14,520 nucleotides of DNA from Immundisolibacteraceae bacterium (GCA_019090185.1 JAHRWJ010000078.1:1-14520); one strand, 5' to 3'. Shown: positions 1-8,318, counted from the first letter of the stretch. Notes: a model not told the origin generated them from the letters alone. Numbers and translations are program-made.

Positions 1-23
1 TCAGAATGCCCGGCTCAATTTCT

Positions 24-108
24 GGAGGGGTTCCCGAGCGGCCAAAGGGGGCAGACTGTAAATCTGCTGGCTCAGCCTTCGTAGGTTCGAATCCTACCCC
101 CTCCACCA
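24..108 (+). tRNA. tyrU: tRNA-Tyr (anticodon GTA)
   Basis: Class II tRNA with a long variable arm. The 7-bp acceptor stem pairs 24-30 with 98-104, followed by discriminator A105 and an encoded CCA at 106-108. The anticodon stem GCAGA/TCTGC encloses the loop CTGTAAA, which places anticodon GTA at 58-60. The T arm is GTAGG-TTCGAAT-CCTAC. It decodes UAC/UAU. It is the first of three tRNA genes in front of tuf, the same order as tyrU-glyT-thrT-tufB in E. coli. The 23 bases before it hold no CCA end of a preceding thrU-type tRNA, so any upstream tRNA lies outside the window. Confidence 0.97.
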
Positions 109-125
109 GGAATGCAGAATAAAAG

Positions 126-199
126 GCGGGTGTAGTTCAACGGTAGAACTTCAGCCTTCCAAGCTGATAGTGTGGGTTCGATTCCCATCACCCGCTCCA
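126..199 (+). tRNA. glyT: tRNA-Gly (anticodon TCC)
   Basis: The acceptor stem GCGGGTG (126-132) pairs with CACCCGC (189-195), followed by T196 and an encoded CCA at 197-199. The anticodon stem TCAGC/GCTGA encloses the loop CTTCCAA with anticodon TCC at 158-160, which reads GGA/GGG. The T arm contains GGTTCGATTCC. It lies 17 bases after tRNA-Tyr and is probably cut from the same precursor. A T6 run (210-215) follows 10 bases downstream but is not preceded by a dedicated hairpin. Confidence 0.97.
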
Positions 200-208
200 G
201 ATATGGTG

Positions 209-228
209 CTTTTTTCGTAAGGAAGAGG
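209..228 (+). repeat. partial copy of the tRNA-Thr anticodon arm
   Basis: The 20 bases here match 281-300 (anticodon arm and variable region of the tRNA-Thr gene) at 17 positions, and the last 12 (GTAAGGAAGAGG, 217-228) are identical. Similarity ends sharply at 228. The copy is 72 bases upstream of the original, inside the Gly-Thr spacer, and does not fold as a tRNA. It looks like a relic of a tRNA duplication or an old recombination event. Bases 219-225 (AAGGAAG) are also complementary to CTTCCTT at 281-287, so the copy could compete with the anticodon stem in the precursor. The match is seen directly; both explanations are inference. Confidence 0.55.
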
Positions 229-254
229 CTGGGTTTCTAGGCTTTAGAGTGCAG

Positions 255-330
<76 letters not shown>

Positions 331-348
331 GTTTGGGTGTCCCCTGAT

Positions 349-371
349 CTGGCGCAAGAGAGAGCTGCCAG
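349..371 (+). other. hairpin in the tRNA-Thr to tuf spacer
   Basis: CTGGC (349-353) can pair with GCCAG (367-371), with two further inner pairs (GC 354-355 with GC 364-365) across a single bulged T366. It falls just after the tRNA-Thr 3' end in the untranslated leader of tuf. It could protect the processed 5' end or take part in leader folding. The complementarity is seen directly; the function is unknown. Confidence 0.4.
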
Positions 372-393
372 TATTTTGCAGTGTTGTTTGTTG

Positions 394-418
394 TCCGGTG
401 AGATTGCCGGATTGTTTT
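394..418 (+). terminator. possible attenuator-like hairpin before tuf
   Basis: TCCGG (394-398) pairs with CCGGA (407-411) across an 8-base loop and is followed by TTGTTTT (412-418). The stem is short for an intrinsic terminator and the T tract is interrupted. A transcript must pass it to reach tuf and all the ribosomal genes, so full termination is unlikely. A partial attenuator or an RNA stability element is possible. This is a weak call. Confidence 0.3.
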
Positions 419-455
419 ACTGAATGATTGATGTGCGTAACGAGAGGTTCTGCCG

Positions 456-1646
456 GTGTCCAAGGAAAAATTCGAACGAACAAAACCCCATGTCAACGTG
501 GGCACCATTGGTCACGTTGACCATGGTAAAACCACACTGACAGCGGCGTTAACCACGGTAATGGCAGCCAAGCATGGCGGCGAAACCAAAGGTTACGACC
601 AGATTGATAACGCACCAGAAGAGCGTGAGCGTGGTATCACCATCGCAACCGCCCATGTAGAGTACGAATCAGACAATCGCCACTATGCTCACGTCGATTG
701 TCCCGGACATGCCGATTATGTGAAAAACATGATCACCGGCGCCGCACAAATGGATGGAGCCATCCTGGTTGTTAACGCAGCCGACGGCCCCATGCCACAG
801 ACCCGCGAGCACATCCTGCTGTCACGTCAGGTTGGTGTGCCATACATCGTCGTCTATATGAACAAAGCCGACATGGTCGACGATGACGAGCTGCTCGAGT
901 TAGTCGAAATGGAAGTTCGCGAGTTACTCGACAAGTATGATTTCCCCGGTGACGACACCCCAGTCATCGTCGGAAGTGCCCTCAAAGCACTCGAAGGTGA
1001 TACCAGCGACATCGGTATTCCTTCAATAGACAAATTAGTAGAAGCGCTGGATACCTATATTCCAGAGCCAGAACGGGCCATCGACGGTGATTTCTTAATG
1101 CCAGTCGAAGACGTGTTCTCGATCTCCGGTCGCGGTACCGTCGTAACCGGTCGTGTAGAGCGCGGTATCCTGAAGATGGGCGAAGAAGTCGCCATCGTTG
1201 GTATTGTCGATACCGTCGTCACCACCTGTACCGGTGTTGAGATGTTTCGCAAACTGCTCGACGAAGGTCGTGCAGGAGATAACGTCGGCGTACTGCTGCG
1301 TGGCACCAAGCGCGAAGAAGTCCAGCGCGGCCAGGTGTTATGTAAGCCCGGCTCGATTACACCGCATACCAAGTTTGATGCAGAAGTTTACATACTCTCC
1401 AAAGACGAAGGCGGACGTCACACTCCGTTTTTCAAAGGCTACCGTCCGCAGTTCTACTTCCGTACCACGGACGTGACCGGCGAATGTTTGCTGCCAGAAG
1501 GCACCGAAATGGTGATGCCTGGAGACAATATATCCCTGGTGGTTGATTTGATCACCCCAATAGCGATGGACGAAGGGCTACGCTTTGCGATCCGTGAAGG
1601 CGGACGCACAGTGGGCGCCGGCGTTGTCGCTAAAATTATTGAGTAA
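456..1646 (+). CDS. tuf: translation elongation factor EF-Tu
   Basis: EF-Tu is a GTPase that carries aminoacyl-tRNA to the ribosomal A site. The product is 396 aa (E. coli 394) and collinear with E. coli EF-Tu. The GTP-binding motifs are the P loop GHVDHGKT (19-26), the RGITI switch I segment (59-63), DCPGHADY (81-88, with catalytic H85), NKAD (136-139) and SAL (174-176). Domains II and III follow with conserved [12 protein letters not shown] and the C-terminal [13 protein letters not shown]. The start is GTG with AGAGG at 443-447, 8 bases upstream; the next residues match the family N-terminus [11 protein letters not shown]. It sits behind tRNA-Tyr-Gly-Thr as tufB does, but runs directly into rpsJ as tufA does, so it may be a tufA/tufB recombinant or the only tuf gene. 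The NKAD box has Ala where E. coli has Cys, which is within family variation. Confidence 0.98.
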   Translation: MSKEKFERTKPHVNVGTIGHVDHGKTTLTAALTTVMAAKHGGETKGYDQIDNAPEERERGITIATAHVEYESDNRHYAHVDCPGHADYVKNMITGAAQMDGAILVVNAADGPMPQTREHILLSRQVGVPYIVVYMNKADMVDDDELLELVEMEVRELLDKYDFPGDDTPVIVGSALKALEGDTSDIGIPSIDKLVEALDTYIPEPERAIDGDFLMPVEDVFSISGRGTVVTGRVERGILKMGEEVAIVGIVDTVVTTCTGVEMFRKLLDEGRAGDNVGVLLRGTKREEVQRGQVLCKPGSITPHTKFDAEVYILSKDEGGRHTPFFKGYRPQFYFRTTDVTGECLLPEGTEMVMPGDNISLVVDLITPIAMDEGLRFAIREGGRTVGAGVVAKIIE

Positions 1647-1652
1647 TTGGTG

Positions 1653-1964
1653 ATGGCAAGTCAAAAAATCAGGATCCGTTTGAAGTCTTTTTCACATAAG
1701 TTGATCGATAACTCTGTGACCGAGATTGTAGATACGGTGAAGCGTACTGGTTCAAGAGTGTGTGGCCCAATACCGCTGCCGACTCGTATCGAGCGGCACA
1801 CAGTATTGCGTTCACCCCATAAAGATAAAGACTCTCGCGATCAATTCGAGATTCGAACCCATAAACGTCTGGTCGATATTATTGATCCAACTGACAAAAC
1901 AGTTGATGCATTGATGAATTTGGACCTGGCAGCCGGTGTTGACGTTCAAGTCAAGCTCGGTTAA
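1653..1964 (+). CDS. rpsJ: 30S ribosomal protein S10
   Basis: S10 lies in the 30S head and, as NusE, also binds NusB and NusG in antitermination and transcription-translation coupling. The 103-aa product has the E. coli length and the conserved KIRIRLKSF start, [26 protein letters not shown] and [14 protein letters not shown] end. I chose ATG 1653 because it gives the family length. In-frame TTG 1647 and GTG 1650 add only two residues. The start lies 6 bases after the tuf stop, and the only binding-site candidate (GAG, 1641-1643) is inside the last tuf codons, so initiation is probably coupled to tuf translation. There is no room for an S10 leader with an L4-responsive attenuator as in E. coli. 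Confidence 0.98.
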   Translation: MASQKIRIRLKSFSHKLIDNSVTEIVDTVKRTGSRVCGPIPLPTRIERHTVLRSPHKDKDSRDQFEIRTHKRLVDIIDPTDKTVDALMNLDLAAGVDVQVKLG

Positions 1965-1990
1965 CGGACCTAGGCAAGGAATTAAAGAAG

Positions 1991-2638
1991 ATGGCGATCG
2001 GATTAATAGGCAAAAAGCGAGGCATGACCCGCGTTTTTACCGAAGATGGCCGTTCCGTTCCAGTAACGGTTGTTGAGATTAATAACAACCGGGTGGTTCG
2101 GATCAAAAGCAATGACAGTGACGGCTATGACTCGATCCAGGTTACCTGGGGCGACAAAAGGCCAAGTCTTGTGGCTAAACCTAAAGCAGGTGAGTTCGCG
2201 AAAGCTGACGTCAAACCTGGCGAAGGTCTAAAGGAATTTCGGGTTGACGTTGCAGATCTTGAAGGCCTAGAAGCTGGATCAGAGCTAACCGTCGAAAGGT
2301 TTGCAGAAGGGCAGATCGTCGATGTAACCGGTGTCTCTAAGGGTAAGGGTTTTGCGGGAGCGGTTAAACGCTGGCATTTCCAGATGCAGGATGCCACTCA
2401 TGGCAACTCTGTTTCCCATCGTGCACCAGGTTCAACCGGGCAGAACCAGTCTCCAGGACGTGTGTTTCCAGGCAAAAAAATGGCTGGGCACTTGGGTAGC
2501 GTGCAGCGTACTCAACAAGGGCTCGAAGTGGTTCGGGTAGATTCCGAACGAAATTTACTGCTGATTAAGGGCGCGGTGCCGGGTTTTACTGGTAGTCGCC
2601 TCGTGGTTAAGCCGTCGATTAAAGCGGCGGGGAGCTAG
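1991..2638 (+). CDS. rplC: 50S ribosomal protein L3
   Basis: L3 is an early-assembly 23S rRNA binding protein whose long loop reaches towards the peptidyl transferase centre. The product is 215 aa, near the E. coli 209. It starts with [12 protein letters not shown] and carries the loop [20 protein letters not shown]; the second Gln of GQNQ (residue 153) aligns with the site methylated by PrmB in E. coli. The GKKMAGHLG motif and the [11 protein letters not shown]-terminal strand follow. The start is ATG with AAGGAA at 1976-1981, 9 bases upstream. The spacer after rpsJ is 26 bases. A short extra tail (KAAGS) ends the protein. Confidence 0.98.
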   Translation: MAIGLIGKKRGMTRVFTEDGRSVPVTVVEINNNRVVRIKSNDSDGYDSIQVTWGDKRPSLVAKPKAGEFAKADVKPGEGLKEFRVDVADLEGLEAGSELTVERFAEGQIVDVTGVSKGKGFAGAVKRWHFQMQDATHGNSVSHRAPGSTGQNQSPGRVFPGKKMAGHLGSVQRTQQGLEVVRVDSERNLLLIKGAVPGFTGSRLVVKPSIKAAGS

Positions 2639-2640
2639 TA

Positions 2641-3273
2641 ATGGAATTAGCTATTACAGGGTTAGACGGTAGCAAGGCCGGAACACTGGAGATCAGCGAT
2701 AGTGTTGTCGCTTCTGAATTCAATCCTGGTCTTGTTCATCAGTTAGTGACTGCCTATCTTTCAAATGCCCGCGGCGATACCGTTGGTCATCTTAGCCGCA
2801 GTGATGTGGTTGGTAGTGGCCGTAAGCCATGGCGTCAAAAAGGTATGGGTAAGGCCCGTGCTGGTACCGTTAAAAGTCCACTCTGGCGTGGTGGGGGTAA
2901 GACCTTTGTTCACGACGATCGGCATCATCAGCAGAAAGTGAACCGTAAGATGCATCGGGCTGGTATGCGCAGTATCCTCGGTGAGCTGATTCGTCAGGAG
3001 CGCCTGGTTGTAGTAGATGCTTTAAAACCAGAAACCCCTAAGACGGGTGCATGGGCAGCGCAACTGGCTACCTGGGGTTTAACTCAAGATGACCGCTACA
3101 ACAGTGTCTTGCTGATAGATTTAGAATTTGATGAAAAGCTCTATTTAGCTAGCCGCAACATACCCAAAGTGACCACTTGTACGCTGTCACAGCTTGGGCC
3201 GGTGGATCTGGTTGGCAATGAAAAAGTGGTAATCACAGCTGACGCTTTGAAATCTTTTGAGGAGCGGCTCTAA
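2641..3273 (+). CDS. rplD: 50S ribosomal protein L4
   Basis: L4 binds 23S rRNA domain I, and its extended loop forms one wall of the peptide exit-tunnel constriction. In E. coli it also represses the S10 operon. The product is 210 aa (E. coli 201). The tunnel loop reads [14 protein letters not shown] (62-75). E. coli has KGTGRAR here, so Met69 replaces the usual Thr next to the macrolide-sensitive Lys (K67, E. coli K63). [16 protein letters not shown] and the PKT/LAxRN C-terminal part are typical. ATG 2641 follows the rplC stop by 2 bases, with GGGGAG at 2629-2634. Because the S10 leader target is missing, autoregulation by L4 of the E. coli type is not expected here; this is inference. Confidence 0.98.
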   Translation: MELAITGLDGSKAGTLEISDSVVASEFNPGLVHQLVTAYLSNARGDTVGHLSRSDVVGSGRKPWRQKGMGKARAGTVKSPLWRGGGKTFVHDDRHHQQKVNRKMHRAGMRSILGELIRQERLVVVDALKPETPKTGAWAAQLATWGLTQDDRYNSVLLIDLEFDEKLYLASRNIPKVTTCTLSQLGPVDLVGNEKVVITADALKSFEERL

Positions 3274-3581
3274 TGAGTAACTTTCCAAGTCAGGGCCGGT
3301 TGATGAACGTGATTCTCGGCCCGCACGTCTCCGAGAAAGCGGCGATGGGTTCAGAGCTCAACTCTCAGTTTTGTTTCAGAGTGGCTACTGACGCTAATAA
3401 ATTGGAGATTAAACAAGCGGTTGAAGGCTTGTTTGGTGTCAATGTAAGCAAGGTGGCGACCTTAAATGTAAAGGGCAAAGCAAAACGTTTTGGTCGCTTT
3501 ATGGGTCGTCGTAAAGATTGGAAAAAGGCCTACGTCACCCTGGAAGCAGGGCAAGACATCGATTTCAGTTCACTCACCTAA
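3273..3581 (+). CDS. rplW: 50S ribosomal protein L23
   Basis: L23 sits at the exit-tunnel opening and is the docking site for trigger factor and SRP. The product is 102 aa (E. coli 100). It has LGPHVSEKA near the start, the central [14 protein letters not shown] helix, the basic loop [25 protein letters not shown] and an acidic tail. It overlaps the rplD stop by one base (TAATG, 3271-3275), with GAGGAG at 3259-3264 eight bases upstream, which indicates translational coupling with L4. The N-terminus differs from E. coli ([12 protein letters not shown]), but the start is fixed by the overlap and binding site. Confidence 0.98.
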   Translation: MSNFPSQGRLMNVILGPHVSEKAAMGSELNSQFCFRVATDANKLEIKQAVEGLFGVNVSKVATLNVKGKAKRFGRFMGRRKDWKKAYVTLEAGQDIDFSSLT

Positions 3582-3611
3582 CGGTGACGAGCGAATAACG
3601 GAACGATCAAC

Positions 3612-4436
3612 ATGGCAGTAGTAAAGAGAAAACCAACTTCACCCGGACGACGTTTTGTCATCTCGGTGGTCAATCCAGAACTGCACAAGGGGCAACCCTA
3701 TGCACCACTGATTGAGAAACTCAGCAAAACCGGTGGGCGTAATAATCACGGGCGGATCACAACCCGTCATCGTGGTGGCGGCCATAAGCAGCGCTATCGT
3801 GTCATCGATTTTAAACGCAATAAGGACGATGTTCCTGCCAAGGTTGAACGGCTAGAATACGATCCCAATCGCAGTGCTAATATTGCCCTGTTGCTATATG
3901 CGGACGGTGAACGTCGGTACATGATCGCACCCAAGGGTGTCAGCGCGGGCGATACGGTTGTTTCCGGAATCGAGACACCCATCGAGGTCGGCAACTGCAT
4001 GCCGCTTGATAGCATGCCGCTCGGTTCGGTAGTGCATTGTATAGAGCTAAAGCCGGGTAAAGGGGCGCAGATCGCACGAAGTGCGGGCACCTCAGCTCAG
4101 TTGGTTGCGCGTGAAGGTGCCTATGCGACCTTAAGGCTGAAATCTGGTGAGATGAGAAAGCTGCTGGTTAACTGCCGTGCGACGCTTGGAGAAGTTGGCA
4201 ATTCGGAGCACAGCCTGCGCTCGATCGGCAAAGCTGGAGCAATGCGTTGGCGTGGTGTAAGGCCTACAGTTCGAGGGGTTGCTATGAATCCGGTTGATCA
4301 TCCGCATGGTGGTGGTGAAGGCCGCACATCAGGTGGTCGTCACCCAGTTTCACCCTGGGGACAGCCAACTAAGGGTCATCGAACTCGTTCAAACAAACGA
4401 ACCGATAAAGCCATCGTCCGTAGACGAAATAAGTAA
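3612..4436 (+). CDS. rplB: 50S ribosomal protein L2
   Basis: L2 is a primary 23S rRNA binder needed for subunit association and peptidyl transferase activity. The product is 274 aa (E. coli 273). The N-terminal region carries [22 protein letters not shown]. The OB-fold and SH3-like domains follow. The C-terminal [20 protein letters not shown] motif contains H230, aligned with the E. coli His229 linked to peptidyl transfer. The end ([15 protein letters not shown]) is canonical. ATG 3612 has a weak GGA (3600-3602) 9 bases before it. The spacer after rplW is 30 bases and shows no clear promoter. Confidence 0.98.
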   Translation: MAVVKRKPTSPGRRFVISVVNPELHKGQPYAPLIEKLSKTGGRNNHGRITTRHRGGGHKQRYRVIDFKRNKDDVPAKVERLEYDPNRSANIALLLYADGERRYMIAPKGVSAGDTVVSGIETPIEVGNCMPLDSMPLGSVVHCIELKPGKGAQIARSAGTSAQLVAREGAYATLRLKSGEMRKLLVNCRATLGEVGNSEHSLRSIGKAGAMRWRGVRPTVRGVAMNPVDHPHGGGEGRTSGGRHPVSPWGQPTKGHRTRSNKRTDKAIVRRRNK

Positions 4437-4458
4437 GTGTTAAACGGAGTGCAGTAAG

Positions 4459-4734
4459 GTGCCACGTTCAATTAAAAAAGGTCCTTTTGTGGACCACCAT
4501 TTGATGAAAAAGGTTGCCGAGGCAGCAGAGACCAATAATCGTCGTCCGATCAAAACCTGGTCACGGCGGTCTACGGTTATGCCAGACATGATTGGTCTGA
4601 CGCTCGCGGTCCATAACGGTCGCGCTCACATACCGATTCTGATTAATGAAAATATGGTCGGCCACAAGCTCGGCGAGTTTGTGTTGACGCGGACGTACCG
4701 CGGTCACACCGCCGACAAGAAAGCCAAACGCTAA
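4459..4734 (+). CDS. rpsS: 30S ribosomal protein S19
   Basis: S19 lies in the 30S head, partners S13, and forms a bridge to the large subunit near the A-site tRNA. The product is 91 aa (E. coli 92). [18 protein letters not shown] starts the protein, with [31 protein letters not shown] and a lysine-rich tail following. The start is GTG with a good ACGGAG site at 4444-4449, 9 bases upstream. The start codon is supported by the family N-terminus (P-R-S directly after Met). The spacer after rplB is 22 bases. Confidence 0.98.
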   Translation: MPRSIKKGPFVDHHLMKKVAEAAETNNRRPIKTWSRRSTVMPDMIGLTLAVHNGRAHIPILINENMVGHKLGEFVLTRTYRGHTADKKAKR

Positions 4735-4747
4735 TAGGCTTCTGATT

Positions 4748-5080
4748 ATGGATACCAGTGCAAAATTAAGTGGCACCGATTTATCGGCGCAGAAAGGCCG
4801 GCTAGTAGCGGATCAAATCCGCGGCTTAGCGGTGGAACGAGCGCTCGAGATTTTGGCGTTCAGTCCCAAAAAGGCTGCGGCCGTGGTGCGCAAGCTGCTC
4901 GAATCAGCTATCGCAAATGCCGAAAATAACAACGGCGCAGATATCGATGAATTACGGGTTAAAACCATCTACGTCGACGAAGGTCCGACGCAGAAAAGGT
5001 TTCGCGCCAGGGCACGAGGCCGTGGCAATCGGATTTTGAAACGCAGTTGCCACATCAACATCGTGGTCAGCGACGACTAA
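4748..5080 (+). CDS. rplV: 50S ribosomal protein L22
   Basis: L22 spans the 50S, and its beta hairpin forms the exit-tunnel constriction opposite L4. The product is 110 aa, aligning without gaps to the 110-aa E. coli protein (SAQKx[26 protein letters not shown], RILKRSxHI). In the hairpin the sequence is [15 protein letters not shown] (81-95). Q82, A87 and G93 stand where E. coli has M82, P87 and A93; M82-R84 is the segment deleted in the classic erythromycin-resistant E. coli mutant. ATG 4748 is 13 bases after rpsS, with AGG at 4736-4738. Confidence 0.98.
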   Translation: MDTSAKLSGTDLSAQKGRLVADQIRGLAVERALEILAFSPKKAAAVVRKLLESAIANAENNNGADIDELRVKTIYVDEGPTQKRFRARARGRGNRILKRSCHINIVVSDD

Positions 5081-5096
5081 GAGCAAGAGATCTGCT

Positions 5097-5780
5097 ATGG
5101 GCCAAAAAGTAAATCCGATAGGCATACGCCTCGGTATCGTTAAGGAACACACCGCACGCTGGTACGCACAGGGTGGTGATTTCGCCGATAATCTAGTAAA
5201 CGACATTAGAGTACGTGAGTACATCCGTGCGAAATTGAAAAGCGCATCGGTAAGTCGTATTGATATCGAGCGTCCGTCACAGAGTGCGCGTATCGTTATA
5301 CATACCGCACGGCCGGGTATTGTTATCGGCAAAAAGGGCGAAGATATCGATCGCTTGCGTAAAGAGCTTACCGGCATCGTTGGTCAGCCCGTTAACGTCA
5401 ACGTCGAAGAAGTGCGTAAGCCGGAACTTGACGCCCATTTAGTAGCAGACAGTGTCGCACAGCAATTGGAACGACGGATTATGTTTCGCCGCGCCATGAA
5501 GCGTGTTGTACAAAATGCAATGCGTCTGGGTGCTGAAGGGATTCGTATCAACCTTGCTGGTCGTTTAAACGGAGCAGAAATTGCCCGTACCGAATGGTAT
5601 CGCGAAGGAAGGGTACCGCTGCATACTTTTCGTGCTGACATCGATTACGGCACGGCAGAAGCGCACACTACCTACGGCATTATTGGCATTAAGGTCTGGA
5701 TTTTTAAGGGTGAGGTTCTTAGAACCCGTAAGACCATTAAAGCGCCGGCTGAGTCAGAAAATCAACAGCAGGGTCAATAA
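5097..5780 (+). CDS. rpsC: 30S ribosomal protein S3
   Basis: S3 lies at the mRNA entry tunnel and, with S4 and S5, gives the ribosome its mRNA helicase activity. The product is 227 aa (E. coli 233). It contains a KH type 2 domain with [16 protein letters not shown] (GxxG loop GKKG, residues 78-81). The C-terminal domain has [19 protein letters not shown], with R131, R132 and K135 at the helicase positions, then [17 protein letters not shown] and [14 protein letters not shown] motifs. ATG 5097 gives the canonical [13 protein letters not shown] start, 16 bases after rplV with a weak AAGAGA. The C-terminal tail is Gln-rich and slightly shorter than in E. coli. Confidence 0.98.
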   Translation: MGQKVNPIGIRLGIVKEHTARWYAQGGDFADNLVNDIRVREYIRAKLKSASVSRIDIERPSQSARIVIHTARPGIVIGKKGEDIDRLRKELTGIVGQPVNVNVEEVRKPELDAHLVADSVAQQLERRIMFRRAMKRVVQNAMRLGAEGIRINLAGRLNGAEIARTEWYREGRVPLHTFRADIDYGTAEAHTTYGIIGIKVWIFKGEVLRTRKTIKAPAESENQQQGQ

Positions 5781-5782
5781 CC

Positions 5783-6190
5783 ATGTTGCAGCCGAAACGG
5801 ACGAAATTCCGTAAACAATTTAAGGGTCGAAACCGAGGGCTGGCCCACGTTGGCAATAAAGTCAGCTTTGGTGAATTCGGTCTAAAGGCGATTGGTCGCG
5901 GACGTATAACTGCACGGCAGATCGAAGCAGCCAGGCGGGCGATGAATCGGCATGTCAAACGTGGTGGCAAGATTTGGATTCGAATTTTCCCGGATAAGCC
6001 AATTACAAAAAAGCCGCTTGAAGTAAGAATGGGTAAAGGCAAAGGCGCGGTCGAGTATTGGGTAGCACAGATTCAACCCGGTCGTATGCTTTATGAAATG
6101 GAAGGTGTTGACGAGCAAACTGCTCGGGAAGCCTTTGCATTGGCTGCTGCGAAGCTGCCAATTAAAACTACTTTTATTAGACGGGTGTAG
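5783..6190 (+). CDS. rplP: 50S ribosomal protein L16
   Basis: L16 organises the A-site tRNA region and the central protuberance of the 50S. The product is 135 aa (E. coli 136) and starts with the near-invariant [11 protein letters not shown]. It has [30 protein letters not shown] and [15 protein letters not shown]. Arg82 in VRMGKG aligns with E. coli Arg81, the residue hydroxylated by the YcfD/RoxA oxygenase. The start is 2 bases after the rpsC stop, with AGGG (5770-5773) inside the end of rpsC, so the two are coupled. Confidence 0.98.
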   Translation: MLQPKRTKFRKQFKGRNRGLAHVGNKVSFGEFGLKAIGRGRITARQIEAARRAMNRHVKRGGKIWIRIFPDKPITKKPLEVRMGKGKGAVEYWVAQIQPGRMLYEMEGVDEQTAREAFALAAAKLPIKTTFIRRV

Positions 6191-6192
6191 TC

Positions 6193-6393
6193 ATGGCCGC
6201 AGCAGAATTGCGATCAAAAAGTGTGGATGAGCTCAAAGAAATGCTCGGCAAAGCACACCGCGAACAATTTAACTTACGAGTACAGCGGGCTACCAGCCAG
6301 CTGGCGAATCCGTCTGCCTTCAAGAAGGTAGGTCGGAGTATCGCTCGAATTAAGACAATTTTGAACGAGAAACGAACACAGGCTGAGTCATGA
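6193..6393 (+). CDS. rpmC: 50S ribosomal protein L29
   Basis: L29 is a small two-helix protein next to L23 at the tunnel exit. The product is 66 aa (E. coli 63). It shows the typical [14 protein letters not shown] first helix, the [16 protein letters not shown] turn and the [10 protein letters not shown] second helix. The start is 2 bases after the rplP stop, with no strong ribosome binding site (GGGTG just upstream), which suggests re-initiation by ribosomes finishing rplP. It overlaps rpsQ by 4 bases. Confidence 0.97.
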   Translation: MAAAELRSKSVDELKEMLGKAHREQFNLRVQRATSQLANPSAFKKVGRSIARIKTILNEKRTQAES

Positions 6394-6653
6394 GCGAAAA
6401 AGAGACAGCTGGGCGTAAAACGGTCGGTAAAGTAGTAAGTACCAAGATGGATAAGTCCATCAGCGTACTGGTGGAGCGCCGGTTACAGCACCCGCTCTAT
6501 AAAAAATATATCCGTAAGTCGAGTCGCTTCCATGCTCACGACGAGAACAACGAATGTAATGAAGGCGATCTCGTTGAAATCGTAGAGACACGTCCGGTTT
6601 CTAAGACCAAAAACTGGCGCTTGTTGCGAGTGTTGGAAAAAGCACGCGGTTAA
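6390..6653 (+). CDS. rpsQ: 30S ribosomal protein S17
   Basis: S17 is a primary 16S rRNA binder of the 30S body with an OB fold. The product is 87 aa (E. coli 84). It contains [45 protein letters not shown] (6477-6560, where the conserved HPxY and HDE segments lie) and the [17 protein letters not shown] end. The ATG overlaps the rpmC stop (ATGA, 6390-6393), and AGG at 6380-6382 lies 7 bases upstream. It closes the S10 group; the following 67-base spacer corresponds to the S10/spc boundary in E. coli. Confidence 0.98.
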   Translation: MSEKETAGRKTVGKVVSTKMDKSISVLVERRLQHPLYKKYIRKSSRFHAHDENNECNEGDLVEIVETRPVSKTKNWRLLRVLEKARG

Positions 6654-6720
6654 TAAACCGGTTGATATTCAATCGCTACGCACGATGCGGTAGCTAAAGG
6701 TAAGGGGCTTCGAGACAGCC
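6654..6720 (+). other. S10/spc junction spacer
   Basis: In E. coli the spc operon promoter lies at this junction. Here a TTGATA occurs at 6662-6667, but no good -10 box lies 16-18 bases after it; the nearest candidate, TAGCTA (6691-6696), is 23 bases away. A Shine-Dalgarno-like AAGGGG (6702-6707) lies 13 bases before the rplN start, further than usual. I see no convincing promoter, so transcription may simply continue from upstream. Confidence 0.35.
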
Positions 6721-7089
6721 ATGATTCAAATGCAGACCATACTCGACGTTGCTGATAACAGCGGCGCTAAGCGGGTAATGTGTATCAAGGTGTTAGGCGG
6801 TTCAAAACGTCGTTACGCCGGGATTGGTGATGTGATTCGAGTGTCGATTAGAGAAGCGGCACCTCGGGGCAAAGTCAGTAAAGGTGAAGTACATAAGGCG
6901 GTAGTGGTTCGTACCCGCAGTGGCGTACGCCGCGGTGATGGCTCTCTTATTCGTTTTGACAGTAATGCTGTGGTGCTGCTTAACGCAGCAGAACAGCCTA
7001 TCGGCACTCGCATTTTTGGCCCAGTGACGCGTGAATTGCGTACTGACAGTTTCATGCGGTTGGTGTCTTTAGCGCCAGAAGTGATTTAG
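6721..7089 (+). CDS. rplN: 50S ribosomal protein L14
   Basis: L14 lies on the 50S interface side, contacts L19 and bridges to the 30S; it is also the binding site of silencing factor RsfS. The product is 122 aa (E. coli 123). It starts with [20 protein letters not shown] and holds [31 protein letters not shown], the conserved [16 protein letters not shown] and the SLAPEV end. It is the first gene of the spc group, preceded by a 67-base spacer. The start is fixed by homology, because the AAGGGG site is 13 bases away. Confidence 0.98.
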   Translation: MIQMQTILDVADNSGAKRVMCIKVLGGSKRRYAGIGDVIRVSIREAAPRGKVSKGEVHKAVVVRTRSGVRRGDGSLIRFDSNAVVLLNAAEQPIGTRIFGPVTRELRTDSFMRLVSLAPEVI

Positions 7090-7099
7090 GAAACTCGCT

Positions 7100-7417
7100 A
7101 TGAAAAAGATCAAAGTAAACGACTCAGTCATTGTCATTGCCGGTAAAGATAAAGGTAAAACAGGGTTGGTCACTAAGGTTCTGGAAAAAAGCCGGGTGCT
7201 AGTAGAAGGCATCAATATGGTTAAAAAACACCAGAAACCGAACCCAAACGCAAACGAACCAGGCGGCATCATAAACAAAGCCATGCCTTTACAGGTTTCA
7301 AATATTGCGCTGGTAAATTCAGTGACCGGAAAAGCCGATCGTATTGGTATCAAGACGCTTGAAGATGGTCGTAAAGTGCGCTTTTTTAAATCTAATGGTG
7401 AAGTACTCGACGCCTAG
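7100..7417 (+). CDS. rplX: 50S ribosomal protein L24
   Basis: L24 is an assembly-initiating protein of the 50S that binds the 5' end of 23S rRNA, and it contains a KOW motif. The product is 105 aa (E. coli 104). The KOW region is [17 protein letters not shown], followed by [33 protein letters not shown] and the [13 protein letters not shown] end. The start is ATG 7100, 10 bases after rplN. AGGA (7088-7091) overlaps the rplN stop and is 8 bases from the start, giving tight coupling. Confidence 0.98.
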   Translation: MKKIKVNDSVIVIAGKDKGKTGLVTKVLEKSRVLVEGINMVKKHQKPNPNANEPGGIINKAMPLQVSNIALVNSVTGKADRIGIKTLEDGRKVRFFKSNGEVLDA

Positions 7418-7446
7418 ACCGGTGTTGCAGTAACGAGAGATAGAAC

Positions 7447-7986
7447 ATGAATAGGTTAAAAGAAATTTATCAAACCGAGGTTATGCCCAAGCTGCAAGAG
7501 CAGTTCGGCTACCAGAATGTCATGCAGATCCCCAAAATCACCAAGATCGTGCTGAATATGGGTGTCGGTGAAGCAGCAGCAGATAAGAAGGCGATGGTTG
7601 GTGCCGTAGCTGACATGACGCTGATCGCCGGGCAGAAGCCCCAGGTTCGAATGGCGCGTAATTCGGTTGCCGGGTTTAAGATCAGAGAAGGCTGGCCAGT
7701 GGGGTGTAAAGTTACCCTGCGCAGCGAGCGTATGTATGAGTTCCTTGATCGGCTGATTAATATTGCCATCCCCAGAGTCCGAGATTTTCGCGGTGTGTCT
7801 GGGAAGTCTTTTGACGGTCGTGGCAACTATAATATGGGTGTCACAGAACAAATTATCTTCCCGGAGATCGAGTACGATAAGATCGAAAAAATCCGCGGTT
7901 TGGATATAGCCATTGCAACCACAGCGCAAACCGATGAAGAAGGCCATGCCTTACTCACCGCATTTCGCTTCCCTTTTAAAAACTAG
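7447..7986 (+). CDS. rplE: 50S ribosomal protein L5
   Basis: L5 is the 5S rRNA binding protein of the central protuberance; it touches P-site tRNA and S13. The product is 179 aa, the E. coli length. It has [70 protein letters not shown] (residues about 111-142) and [16 protein letters not shown] 7447 is preceded by a purine-rich CGAGAGA (7434-7440). In E. coli the S8 repressor binds the messenger at the rplX-rplE boundary. The 29-base spacer here contains GTTGCAGTAAC, but I cannot confirm an S8 site by eye. Confidence 0.98.
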   Translation: MNRLKEIYQTEVMPKLQEQFGYQNVMQIPKITKIVLNMGVGEAAADKKAMVGAVADMTLIAGQKPQVRMARNSVAGFKIREGWPVGCKVTLRSERMYEFLDRLINIAIPRVRDFRGVSGKSFDGRGNYNMGVTEQIIFPEIEYDKIEKIRGLDIAIATTAQTDEEGHALLTAFRFPFKN

Positions 7987-8012
7987 CCAGCTAGCAAACA
8001 GGAGGCTGACAG

Positions 8013-8318
8013 GTGTCAAAGAAATCGGTGATTTTGCGCAATGAAAAGCGTAAGAAGGCAGTAGCGAAACACGTCCAACTAAGAAATCAACTCAAAGCTA
8101 TGATCATTGATCAGACCTTGAGTTTTGAAGAGCGCGACGCAGCCGGCATTAAGCTGCAGAAACTGCCGCGTGACACCAGTCAGGTAAGGGTGGTCAATCG
8201 CTGTCGGTTAACCGGTCGGCCAAAAGGTGTCTATCGCAAATTTGGTATGGCACGTACCCAGCTTCGGGAAGCCGCCATGCGAGGCGACATTCCAGGAATG
8301 GTTAAGGCAAGTTGGTAG
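8013..8318 (+). CDS. rpsN: 30S ribosomal protein S14 (zinc-free type)
   Basis: S14 is a late-assembling protein of the 30S head. The product is 101 aa, the length of the E. coli protein. It has a single Cys (in [20 protein letters not shown]) and no CxxC pairs, so it is the long, zinc-independent C-minus form. The start is GTG with a perfect AGGAGG at 8000-8005, 7 bases upstream, the strongest ribosome binding site in the window. The family start SKKSVILRN follows directly. A 71-base spacer with two hairpins separates it from rpsH. Confidence 0.98.
   Translation: MSKKSVILRNEKRKKAVAKHVQLRNQLKAMIIDQTLSFEERDAAGIKLQKLPRDTSQVRVVNRCRLTGRPKGVYRKFGMARTQLREAAMRGDIPGMVKASW

Noticed and set aside
1647..1652. 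TTG or GTG start for rpsJ immediately after the tuf stop
   Set aside because: ATG 1653 gives the usual 103-residue S10; the earlier codons add only two residues without better support.
6662..6696. spc promoter with TTGATA as the -35 box
   Set aside because: No acceptable -10 box at 16-18 bases; the nearest candidate is 23 bases away and poor.
7418..7446. S8-binding repressor site before rplE, as in E. coli
   Set aside because: The spacer contains GTTGCAGTAAC, but I could not establish the paired S8 core by eye, so I do not list it as a feature.
7456..7947. Antisense open frame of 163 codons opposite rplE
   Set aside because: It lies wholly inside a well-conserved gene, has no family features, and is a typical shadow of the sense codons.
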